A stretch of 27,125 nt of DNA from Treponema sp. (GTDB lineage Bacteria; Spirochaetota; Spirochaetia; Treponematales; Treponemataceae). The stretch lies in the NCBI GenBank assembly GCA_024691105.1, contig JAILNY010000146.1, forward strand, positions 1 through 27,125. Reading direction: 5' to 3'. The notes below the pieces were generated by a model. The model ran no database searches. It had not been told where the DNA came from and worked only from the letters and a program-made list of their open reading frames with translations. The position numbers were made by a program, and so were the translations under genes. Below are positions 16,502 to 24,739 of the stretch, piece by piece. Each line of letters starts with the position of its first letter. The first letter of the stretch is position 1.

Positions 16502-17527
16502 TTACTTTCCGACATGAATCCAGGTAAGCTCGTGCTTGTTATAATTTAAGTGAACAACACGACTGTCCGGAATCTCTGCAAACTGGCGCACGACGCCATA
16601 GTCAATTGCACCCTGCATCTTTATCGTACAAATCATCTTTTTTGTAAGTCCTGAGTCCAGCCATTTTTTTACCCATTCCAATAGCCGCTCCGGATAACAG
16701 ATTACATCGCTGAACACCCAGTCGCATTCTCCAATGTCCTCAGGCTTTAATGTAAACGCGTCGTGCGCCTGAAAGGTCACTAAAGGATTTTGCATCAATT
16801 CAGGTGCAAGCTCTGCGCGGTCCACGGCATATACCTTTGACCCGAGGTTTACTAAAACCCATGTCCAGCCGCCCGGGCAGGCCCCAGCTTCAAAACAGCG
16901 GGAGTCAGGTCCGGGGAGTTCTGTATCAAACAAAAGATTTGCAAGCGTAAGGCTTTCCTGAATCTTAAGGTAAGCGCGGCTCGGAGGATTTTCGTGGTCT
17001 TCGATAAACTCAATTCGACCAGCAGGCAAAAAACTTGACGTCTCTGCAGATGCTAAAATTGTTTTATCATCGATTAAGGTATAAACACCAATCGGACTTT
17101 TAGGAATTATTACAGGAAAGTTTTTTGCCTTTAAATTTATATACGGCAGTTTTTCCTGAATGAGAGCCGCGCGTCTAAAACTCTGATACTGGTAAGGTGC
17201 CCAGTTACGCTGCAATTCTTTTAAAGCCCGGGCGGCATCTCCAATGGATTCAAAGTGCAAAAGAAAAGGATTTAGGAGCGTCGTTCGAGCCCAATACGGA
17301 AGTTCTTGAATCAATTGACTTTCGTTTTCGTTTGAGAAGCCGACACTTGATAAATTCACCCCGATACAATCCGGCCAATCTTTGACATACAAAATGTCAC
17401 CGTAGCAGGTAAACTTGTAATCTTCGGCAAGACCAAACCGCTCGCGCAATTCTGATTTTAAAAATTCAAGCGTCTCTGGAAACGCGAGGAATGCGATTCC
17501 ACTTAATTTTTCTATATGAACTGACAT
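16502..17527 (-). CDS. FtsJ/RlmM-like 2'-O-ribose methyltransferase
   Basis: 341 residues. The C-terminal Rossmann fold carries E213-A-G-A-C-P-G-G-W (SAM loop) and the K-D-K-E catalytic tetrad of FtsJ enzymes: K188, D274 (FSDVIC), K303 (CTIKMQ) and E333 (KHELTW). Residues 1-185 form an N-terminal region with a THUMP-like layout, as in RlmM (E. coli 23S rRNA C2498 methyltransferase). The family assignment is firm; the exact nucleotide is inferred. ATG 17527 lies inside the 3' end of the PilZ gene (16-base overlap, different frame), with GTGGAAAACG upstream, so translation is probably coupled. Confidence 0.88.
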   Translation of the reverse strand: MSVHIEKLSGIAFLAFPETLEFLKSELRERFGLAEDYKFTCYGDILYVKDWPDCIGVNLSSVGFSNENESQLIQELPYWARTTLLNPFLLHFESIGDAARALKELQRNWAPYQYQSFRRAALIQEKLPYINLKAKNFPVIIPKSPIGVYTLIDDKTILASAETSSFLPAGRIEFIEDHENPPSRAYLKIQESLTLANLLFDTELPGPDSRCFEAGACPGGWTWVLVNLGSKVYAVDRAELAPELMQNPLVTFQAHDAFTLKPEDIGECDWVFSDVICYPERLLEWVKKWLDSGLTKKMICTIKMQGAIDYGVVRQFAEIPDSRVVHLNYNKHELTWIHVGK

Positions 17528-17898
17528 TCGTTTTCCACAATTTGATTTGAAATATCTTCAGGATTTTGAGAATCTTTGTAAAGAACTTTTATATAATTTT
17601 TTAAAATATCCGTATCAGGGGAATGCAAAAACTTCATACCGATATCAGTTGAACCGCTGTCTTCGCTTGCCCACATGGGCTGACAAATCAACGTGATAGG
17701 CTCCGGAAGAGATTTTTCTGTAAAAGTAATTTTTATTGTATACTCATTTTCAAGAGATACTGTTACAGGATTTGAATAGTGAATTTTACAACCATGGGTA
17801 CTTAAATCAAGTAACGTACCCGGAAAGGTAGAAAGTTCATCTGCTTCGACCCTGCCTAAAACTTCGTAGCGGGCATCTCTTCGTGTTTTTGCGCACAT
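17512..17898 (-). CDS. PilZ-domain c-di-GMP receptor
   Basis: 128 residues, a single PilZ domain (about 4-105) with a short C-terminal tail. Both nucleotide-binding motifs are intact: R6-R-D-A-R10 (RxxxR) and D31-L-S-T-H-G36 (D/N-x-S-x-x-G). It should therefore bind cyclic di-GMP made by the GGDEF protein encoded at 7232. No output domain is attached, so it would act through a protein partner. Its 3' end overlaps the start of the rRNA methyltransferase gene by 16 bases. No Shine-Dalgarno precedes ATG 17898, which is AT-rich upstream; a leaderless or weakly translated message is possible. T. pallidum and Borrelia have single PilZ proteins tied to motility and virulence. Confidence 0.88.
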   Translation of the reverse strand: MCAKTRRDARYEVLGRVEADELSTFPGTLLDLSTHGCKIHYSNPVTVSLENEYTIKITFTEKSLPEPITLICQPMWASEDSGSTDIGMKFLHSPDTDILKNYIKVLYKDSQNPEDISNQIVENECQFI

Positions 17899-17923
17899 AA
17901 TATAATTATGAATGATTTATGCG

Positions 17924-18012
17924 TTTTACGCAACCTCGCGAGGCCGTTGTTGTAGCGCGGCCGTTGTGCAATTCGCAGACTCAAACCGCGCATCATCCGA
18001 CTGGCGAGCGAG
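17924..18012 (-). repeat. GC-rich post-stop element after hisS
   Basis: Non-coding spacer between hisS and the PilZ gene. It holds a tandem pair of GGCCGTTGT (17942-17950 and 17959-17967, 17-base period), the palindrome CCTCGCGAGG (17934-17943), a small TGCGT/ACGCA hairpin (about 17920-17932) and CGCAGACTCAAACCGCGC (17974-17991), which is shared with the element at 16476. Confidence 0.6.
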
Positions 18013-18017
18013 GGAGC

Positions 18018-19268
18018 CTATTTTACAACAACCTGACCGTCTTTAAATGTTGCAAACTTAGTGTAGCCAAGTTTTTCAAGCATGTCATACTGAGGTCCCG
18101 GCTTTTTTGCTTTTTTAAGAATTGAAACGCTGAATGAATCTCTGAGCGTTTGAGCTTCGTTCATCACTACATCAAATTCAACTGAATCATCATACAAAAG
18201 CGCACACTTTTCTTTTTCGTCAGGAATTTTAAAACCATTTTCTAATAAAATTCCGCAGATACGCTCAAAGCCGATTGAAAAACCAACGGCAGGAACATTC
18301 TGCCCGATAAATTTTCCAATCAGATTATCGTAGCGTCCGCCGCCACCAACCGCGCCTTTGAATGCAGGACATGCGATTTCAAAAACGATTCCTGTGTAAT
18401 AACCCTGACCGCGCACAAGGCTCGGAGTATATTCGATTTTATATTTTCCAACGGCGATTTTTTCTACAGTTGAAATTACGTATTTAAGATCATCCGCAAT
18501 CGATGCGTCTTTACATTTTGACGCTACCTGATCAAGTGTAATTTTGTTTCCAGCTTCGGCACTTGAAACAAATTCAACAAGCGCTTTTACAGCAGCATCC
18601 GGAAGCTGTTTCTCTTTAAGTTCTGCTTCAATTCCAGCAGCGCCAATTTTGTCCATCTTGTCAAAAGTGATGCAGACAGAATCAAGTGAATCCGGAGCAA
18701 AGCCCATGTTCTCAAGCATCGCACGAAGAATGCGTCTGTCATTGATGTTAATCGTAAAATCTTCAAAGCCGATGCTCTTAAGTGCGCGCGCAGTTACGTC
18801 AATCAATTCAACTTCAGCATTGCAAGATGAGTCGCCGAGAATATCGATGTCGCACTGAACAAACTCGCGGCTTCGGCCTTTTTGCGGACGCTCTGCACGG
18901 AATACTCTGTCAGTCTGAATAACTTTAAACGGTGTCTGAAGTTCATTACGGTTTGCGGCATAAAAACGTGTAAGCGGTAAAGTAAGATCGTAGCGAAGCC
19001 CCATGTCCGAAAGAGATTTTTCGTCAACCGGATTTGCCGCAAGCGCACTCTCAAGTTTTTCACCACGCTTTAAAACCTTAAAAATCAAATTAAGATTATC
19101 GCCGCCGTCACTCTTATCAAGATTTTCTGCATCTTCAAGCATTGGAGTTGAAATACGTTCAAACCCCGACGCACGGTAAGTCTGTAAAATCTTCTGTTGA
19201 ACATAATCGCGAAGTTTCTGTTCTGCTGGTAAAATATCTTTCATGCCTTTAAGCGCATTTGTCTTCAT
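18018..19268 (-). CDS. hisS: Histidyl-tRNA synthetase
   Basis: Class II synthetase, 416 residues, charging tRNA-His. Motif 2 is R121-V-F-R-A-E-R-P-Q-K-G-R-S-R-E-F (to 136), followed by Q-C-D-I-D-I-L-G; the histidine-specific loop is L284-V-R-G-Q-G-Y-Y-T-G293, and motif 3 is G-F-S-I-G-F-E-R-I (329-337). A C-terminal anticodon-binding domain covers about 350-416 (shortened). The wording LRYDLTLPLTRF (91-102) and GQGYYTG rather than GLDYY is more like archaeal/eukaryotic or atypical bacterial HisRS than E. coli HisRS. AGGAG six bases before ATG 19268 and a promoter at 19297-19325 support the start. The PilZ gene follows after a 119-base spacer. Confidence 0.95.
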   Translation of the reverse strand: MKTNALKGMKDILPAEQKLRDYVQQKILQTYRASGFERISTPMLEDAENLDKSDGGDNLNLIFKVLKRGEKLESALAANPVDEKSLSDMGLRYDLTLPLTRFYAANRNELQTPFKVIQTDRVFRAERPQKGRSREFVQCDIDILGDSSCNAEVELIDVTARALKSIGFEDFTININDRRILRAMLENMGFAPDSLDSVCITFDKMDKIGAAGIEAELKEKQLPDAAVKALVEFVSSAEAGNKITLDQVASKCKDASIADDLKYVISTVEKIAVGKYKIEYTPSLVRGQGYYTGIVFEIACPAFKGAVGGGGRYDNLIGKFIGQNVPAVGFSIGFERICGILLENGFKIPDEKEKCALLYDDSVEFDVVMNEAQTLRDSFSVSILKKAKKPGPQYDMLEKLGYTKFATFKDGQVVVK

Positions 19269-19296
19269 ATTGAACTCCTGCTTTTTGGATGAGTAT

Positions 19297-19325
19297 ATAA
19301 TAGTGAAAAATTGAAGAATTTACAA
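19297..19325 (-). promoter_or_regulatory. hisS promoter
   Basis: In minus-strand sense TTGTAA (19320-19325), 17-base spacer, TATTAT (19297-19302). Each box differs from consensus by one or two bases at ideal spacing. The hisS start is 28 bases further on with its AGGAG. Confidence 0.6.
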
Positions 19326-19373
19326 TGATTTATATTTATAAACTGAGCGTCACGCATGTACCTGCCGGAGCAT

Positions 19374-19404
19374 AAAAAAAAGCGCAGGTATTTCCCGCGC
19401 TTTT
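19374..19404 (-). terminator. Rho-independent terminator of fabF-fabV
   Basis: Eleven-pair stem AAAAGCGCGGG / CCTGCGCTTTT (minus sense, one G-U) with loop AAATA, followed by a run of eight U. Lies about 80 bases after the fabV stop and ahead of the hisS promoter. Confidence 0.88.
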
Positions 19405-19475
19405 CAAATCCTGCGCGTTCCGATAAGATCCGCACAGGCTGCCTTAGAACGCGCACCCAAGAGGATACGCGATTT
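19405..19475 (-). repeat. GC-rich post-stop element after fabV
   Basis: Between the fabV stop and the terminator. Minus-sense TGCGCGTTC and AACGCGCAGG form a 7-8 base inverted pair (GCGCGTT near 19452 with AACGCGC near 19413) around a GC-rich loop. TGCGCGTT is also present in the elements at 15536 and 16472. Confidence 0.5.
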
Positions 19476-19483
19476 CAAACAAC

Positions 19484-20710
<1,227 letters not shown>

Positions 20711-20729
20711 TTTATCTGTCCTTAAAAAA

Positions 20730-21980
20730 TTAGTCTTTTACCTTCTTAAAGATTACACAGCCGTTATGACCGCCAAAACCGAATGTACAAGACATTGCAG
20801 CATCGATATTTCCTTCTACACCTTTATTTGCACAGTAGTCAAGGTCACATCCGCCTTCAACATCCTGTTCATCAAGGTTCTTTGTCATTGGGAAGTAGCT
20901 GTCTGTAATTGCCTTAACACAAACGATACCTTCGATTGCGCCTGTTGCACCAAGACAGTGTCCGTGCATAGATTTTGTTGAAGAAATCTTGAGCTTTTTA
21001 GCCTGTTCTTCACCAAATGCAATCTTAATCATGTTTGTTTCTGACGAATCGTTTTTATGTGTTGAAGTTCCGTGTGCGTTATAGTACTGAATATCTTCAG
21101 GTTTCATTCCTGCATCTTTCATTGCGCGTGTCATACATTTTGAACCGCAGATTCCGTCCGGATTTGGAGCTGTAAGGTGGAATCCGTCACAAGAAGCGCC
21201 GTATCCTGCAACTTCTGCATAGATTTTAGCACCGCGAGCTTTTGCGTGTTCGTATTCTTCGAACATAAGCATTCCGGCACCTTCACCCATTACAAAGCCG
21301 TTGCGGTTTTTGTCAAACGGACGAGAAGCTTTAGTCGGATCATCATCAAAGCCTGTAGAAAGTGCATGCAATACTTCAAATGAAACAATACCGAACTGAC
21401 AGATAGTAGCCTCAGCCCCTCCTGTCAAACATGTATCAAGACGTCCAGAACGAACCATGTCAAATGCAACACCAAGAGCATCAGAACCAGAAGAACATGC
21501 TGTAGCAATTGACTGAACAGGTCCATGAAGACCAAAGTTAATTGCAATGTTTCCGCCTACTTCATTTGGAATAAGTTCAGGGATTGCCATAGGGTTAGTT
21601 TTTACAAATCCCATTTTCTGCATAGAAAGAACAGAAGCTTCTGTTACTTCAAGACCACCGATACCAACACCAAGAATAATACCAGTTTCATCAAGAACTT
21701 CTGCATTTCCCATAAGACCAGAATCTTCAAGACACTGTTTTGCAGCTGCTACACCAAACTGTGTAAAGCGAGCCATCTTGCGTGCATCCTTAGAATCCAT
21801 ATAATTTGCAGGGTCAAAGTTTTTTACTTCTGCTGCATAGTGAACTTTATTGATTGAAGAATCGAACAATGTAATAGGACCGATTCCGCTTTTTCCTGCT
21901 TTAATTCCTGCCCAGAATTCGTCAACTGTATTTCCAAGTGGTGTGATTGCACCCAATCCGGTAATTACTACTCTTCTCAT
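20730..21980 (-). CDS. fabF: 3-oxoacyl-ACP synthase II (KAS II)
   Basis: Condensing enzyme of type II fatty-acid synthesis, 416 residues. Catalytic triad: C162 (ATACSSGSDA), H303 (NAHGTSTHKND) and H341 (STKSMHGHCLGATG), with K336. The conserved S-M-T-G-H has His339 in place of Thr. The start at ATG 21980 (MRRVVITGLG) is preferred over the upstream in-frame ATG 22007 because AGGAG is seven bases before it and the family begins there. Leader of about 80 bases from the promoter at 22068-22096. Forms an operon with fabV. No acpP, fabD or fabG is in the window, so this is a split-off elongation pair. Confidence 0.96.
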   Translation of the reverse strand: MRRVVITGLGAITPLGNTVDEFWAGIKAGKSGIGPITLFDSSINKVHYAAEVKNFDPANYMDSKDARKMARFTQFGVAAAKQCLEDSGLMGNAEVLDETGIILGVGIGGLEVTEASVLSMQKMGFVKTNPMAIPELIPNEVGGNIAINFGLHGPVQSIATACSSGSDALGVAFDMVRSGRLDTCLTGGAEATICQFGIVSFEVLHALSTGFDDDPTKASRPFDKNRNGFVMGEGAGMLMFEEYEHAKARGAKIYAEVAGYGASCDGFHLTAPNPDGICGSKCMTRAMKDAGMKPEDIQYYNAHGTSTHKNDSSETNMIKIAFGEEQAKKLKISSTKSMHGHCLGATGAIEGIVCVKAITDSYFPMTKNLDEQDVEGGCDLDYCANKGVEGNIDAAMSCTFGFGGHNGCVIFKKVKD

Positions 21981-22067
21981 TAATTTACTCCTATAAAAGG
22001 CCGCCATAAAATTTACTTTTACAATAGACCTTTGACGGCAAATTTTGCCTGTAGTTTAATTGATTGA

Positions 22068-22106
22068 ATTATATCTAGTTTGACATTTTTTGTCAATTTG
22101 TCAAAC
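22068..22106 (-). promoter_or_regulatory. Consensus fabF-fabV promoter inside inverted-repeat array
   Basis: Minus-sense TTGACA (22091-22096), 17-base spacer, TATAAT (22068-22073): both boxes perfect. Around it TTGACA/TGTCAA occurs three times: GTTTGACA at 22078-22085 (plus), TGTCAA 22091-22096 and TGTCAAAC 22099-22106. The outer pair is a perfect eight-base inverted repeat; the inner pair is a six-base inverted repeat with a 5-base T spacer. This is operator-like and covers the spacer and -35, so repression of fatty-acid genes is likely (inference). Confidence 0.8.
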
Positions 22107-22180
22107 GTCACTCGCGACAAGTTAAATCAGCCCGCGCGAACAACACAAATCTTTTCGCTTCCGCACCGACAAAAATCGCA
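22106..22180 (-). repeat. GC-rich post-stop element after acyl-CoA synthetase gene
   Basis: Non-coding sequence between the synthetase stop and the fabF promoter with minus-sense ACTTGCGA, TTCGCGCGGGC and TGTCGCGAGTGACG. It resembles the other post-stop GC-rich segments but carries no U-tract, so read-through into fabF is possible. Confidence 0.4.
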
Positions 22181-22185
22181 AGTCT

Positions 22186-23883
22186 CTACTCTTCCTTCTT
22201 TGGTTCTTCATTATCCTTATTGCGGATAGTGATGCGTTTGATTTTACCGGAAATCGTTTTTGGAAGTTCCTTCAAAAAATCAAAAATACGCGGACACTTG
22301 TACATCGCAGTATTTTCTTTTGCAAATGTCGAAAGTTCAACTTCCATCTCTTTTGGATCGCGCTGTTCATAACCCGGAGACAAAACAATCGAAGCCTTAA
22401 CAGCCATTCCGCGCTTTGGATCTTTTACGCCGGTAACAGCACATTCCATTACAGCCGGATGCTTTTGCAAAATCGATTCAACTTCAAACGGACTTACACG
22501 ATAGCCCGAAGTCTTAATGATGTCATCCTTACGACCGATAAACCATACATAACCGTCTTCGTCCATGTAAACATTATCGCCTGTGTGATAAACGCCGCCT
22601 TCAAATACAGCTTCTGTAAGCTCAGGATTTTTGTGGTAACCCATCATAAGACCAAACGGACGACCGTTTTCTACATGGATACAAAGTTCACCTGTTTCGC
22701 CCTGAGCAACCGGCTTATTTTCATCATCAAGAATCTCTACATCATAAAGTGGACTCGGACGTCCCATAGAACCTGGACGGATGTCAGACAGATCCAGAAA
22801 GTTTCCGCAGATAATAGTCGATTCAGTCTGTCCATAACCTTCATAGATTTTTTTACCAGTCTGCTCGAACCACTTGTTATAAACTTCATCATTAAGCGCT
22901 TCGCCAGCGGTTGTAAAACGAATACACTTGCTTAAATCATATTTTTTCAAATCCTGACGAACTAAAAAGCGGTAAACCGTTGGAGGAGCACAGAAGGTTG
23001 TAAGCTCATACTTTGCAATCATATGAAGCATCTTGTCCGGCTTAAGCATATTCATGTCGTAAACAAAAACTGCTGTACCCGCAAGCCACTGACCATAAAG
23101 CTTACCCCAGGTAGATTTTGCCCAGCCGGTTTCTGCAATCGTAAGATGAAGTCCGTCTTCTACAACGCCGTGCCAGTATTTTGCAGTCATAATGTGACCA
23201 ATCGGATAATCATAATCCTGCAAAACCATCTTTGGATAGCCGGAAGTTCCCGAAGTAAAATACAAAAGCATCGGATCCTTATTATGAGTTGCCGCATCCC
23301 CGGTTGGCCGAGGAAACGAACAGTTCATCTTTTCATATTCTTCATGAAAGCTTTCCCAGCCGTCGCGCTGTACGCTTCCAACTGTTACACGGTGAAGAAC
23401 TGAAGGCGATTTTGCCATTGCCTTGTCGACTTCGCCCTGAATAATATGGTTGTCGTAAGAAATAATCATTTTTACGTCAGCTGCATTTGTGCGGTATTCA
23501 ATATCACTCTGCAAAAGCTGATCGGTTGCCGGAATTACAATTGCACCAATTCTGTGCAAAGCAGGCATCAAGAACCACCATTCATAGCGGCGGCGCAAAA
23601 TTAGCATTACAGTATCGCCTTTTTTAATTCCCTTTGAAACAAGCCAGTTTGCAGCACGCTGAGATTCGCGCGAAATATCTTCAAACGAAAAAATCTTTTC
23701 TTCGTCATCATCATTAATCCAAACAAGCGCTCTTTTATGAGGTTCAATCTCTGCATACTTATCTACAACATCATAGGCAAAGTTAAAATCCGGCTTTGTT
23801 TTTAATTTACAGTTTTTCTTAAAATCTTCGTAATCAGTAAAATCCCTGTCTTCTACGAGATATTCGTGGTATAAACTTGACAT
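22186..23883 (-). CDS. AMP-forming acyl-CoA synthetase (AcsM/MACS-like)
   Basis: 565-residue adenylate-forming enzyme of the ANL superfamily: ATP + carboxylate + CoA to acyl-CoA + AMP + PPi. Motifs: F-T-S-G-T-S-G-Y-P-K (209-218), Y-G-Q-T-E-S-T, T-G-D-N-V-Y-M-D-E-D-G-Y, F-I-G-R-K-D-D-I-I-K-T-S-G-Y-R, and the terminal P-K-T-I-S-G-K-I-K-R with the adenylation Lys. The overall length and wording are closest to the medium-chain (MACS/AcsM) branch, not acetyl-CoA synthetase. The open frame reaches 23994, but ATG 23883 is chosen: GGAG lies seven bases upstream and the family begins there. Upstream of fabF, it may feed acyl chains or short-chain acids into lipid metabolism. Confidence 0.92.
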   Translation of the reverse strand: MSSLYHEYLVEDRDFTDYEDFKKNCKLKTKPDFNFAYDVVDKYAEIEPHKRALVWINDDDEEKIFSFEDISRESQRAANWLVSKGIKKGDTVMLILRRRYEWWFLMPALHRIGAIVIPATDQLLQSDIEYRTNAADVKMIISYDNHIIQGEVDKAMAKSPSVLHRVTVGSVQRDGWESFHEEYEKMNCSFPRPTGDAATHNKDPMLLYFTSGTSGYPKMVLQDYDYPIGHIMTAKYWHGVVEDGLHLTIAETGWAKSTWGKLYGQWLAGTAVFVYDMNMLKPDKMLHMIAKYELTTFCAPPTVYRFLVRQDLKKYDLSKCIRFTTAGEALNDEVYNKWFEQTGKKIYEGYGQTESTIICGNFLDLSDIRPGSMGRPSPLYDVEILDDENKPVAQGETGELCIHVENGRPFGLMMGYHKNPELTEAVFEGGVYHTGDNVYMDEDGYVWFIGRKDDIIKTSGYRVSPFEVESILQKHPAVMECAVTGVKDPKRGMAVKASIVLSPGYEQRDPKEMEVELSTFAKENTAMYKCPRIFDFLKELPKTISGKIKRITIRNKDNEEPKKEE

Positions 23884-23987
23884 ACGATAACTCCAATAAA
23901 AAGCCTCTAAAATCAAAAAAAGTGAGACTTTGTTCCATATAGTTAGATTGTATTTAACAAGAAAAGTTGCAGAATTTCGTAAAAAAA

Positions 23988-24015
23988 GTGACAAATTACT
24001 GATTTATGCTATAAT
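23988..24015 (+). promoter_or_regulatory. Promoter of the EAL gene
   Basis: GTGACA (23988-23993), 16-base spacer, TGC-TATAAT (24007-24015): a consensus extended -10 with a 5/6 -35. Predicted transcription start near 24022, leaving a ~34-base leader before ATG 24056, or a leaderless start at GTG 24023. Confidence 0.6.
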
Positions 24016-24055
24016 TTTAAGAGTGAGAGAAGAAAACATTTCAATTTTAGAGTTA

Positions 24056-24739
24056 ATGTCCCAGCCGGAAAAGATTAAATTTGCTTTCCAGCCGATTTTT
24101 GAAGTGGAATCAGGTAATATTTACGGCTACGAAGCGCTTATGCGCCCGGTTCCCTATACTCCGATGGAGGTCATTGCAGAATTTGCCCGCCTTGACCGCT
24201 TAAACGACATCGAAGAATTTACGACCTATTACGCAGCAAAGCAGTTTTTAGAAAATAACCTGATAGGAAAGTTGTTTTTAAACTCGTTCCCTGCAGCCTT
24301 TATTTCTGACGAAATGCTTGCAAAAGTTCATCTGATGGTACAAAAAAGACTAAAAAATCGTCTTGTTGTCGAGGTCCTGGAATACACGGAGTTTAACAAT
24401 CACGCGCATCATAAAAAAACAGATCAATTTAAGAAATCTCAGACAAACCAGTTACTCGCAGTCGACGATTACGGTTCCGGCAAAAATATCGATGAAGAGT
24501 GTATTGAATTTTACAAACCCGACATTGTAAAAATTGACCAGAAGATTATTCGCGATATTCACAAAAATACTGCAAATCAAAAGGCCATGATTGATATCTG
24601 TGATTATATGAAAAAGAAAGGAATTATTATCCTTGCAGAAGGCGTTGAAACTCAGGAAGAATATGATTATCTCCATAACTTTCCAATCGACCTTATGCAG
24701 GGATATTTTTTAGGCAAGCCACAGATTTTTACAACTTAA
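24056..24739 (+). CDS. Stand-alone EAL-domain c-di-GMP phosphodiesterase
   Basis: 227 residues, only an EAL domain. All catalytic positions are visible: E26-A-L-M-R (ExLxR), N76 (LNSFP), E106/E109 (VVEVLEYTE), D137-D138 (AVDDYGSG), K159 (DIVKIDQ), E195 (LAEGVET) and Q215 (MQGYFLG). It should hydrolyse cyclic di-GMP to pGpG. The open frame extends back to 23930 but crosses the promoter, so ATG 24056 with weak TAGAG upstream is chosen; GTG 24023 is an alternative. No sensor domain, so control is probably by transcription or partner protein. Its last 11 bases overlap the convergent chemoreceptor gene. Confidence 0.9.
   Translation: MSQPEKIKFAFQPIFEVESGNIYGYEALMRPVPYTPMEVIAEFARLDRLNDIEEFTTYYAAKQFLENNLIGKLFLNSFPAAFISDEMLAKVHLMVQKRLKNRLVVEVLEYTEFNNHAHHKKTDQFKKSQTNQLLAVDDYGSGKNIDEECIEFYKPDIVKIDQKIIRDIHKNTANQKAMIDICDYMKKKGIIILAEGVETQEEYDYLHNFPIDLMQGYFLGKPQIFTT

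Noticed and set aside
15669..16527. Several plus- and minus-strand frames of 60-154 residues overlapping xth
   Set aside because: Shadows of the strongly supported exonuclease III frame; Cys/Phe/His-rich and without motifs.
19265..19456. 63-residue minus-strand frame upstream of hisS
   Set aside because: It runs through the terminator and GC-rich element and has no recognisable start signal.
21981..22067. Possible riboswitch in the fabF leader
   Set aside because: The ~80-base leader shows only a short GGCAAA/TTTGCC inverted pair and none of the conserved cores of known riboswitches, including c-di-GMP classes.
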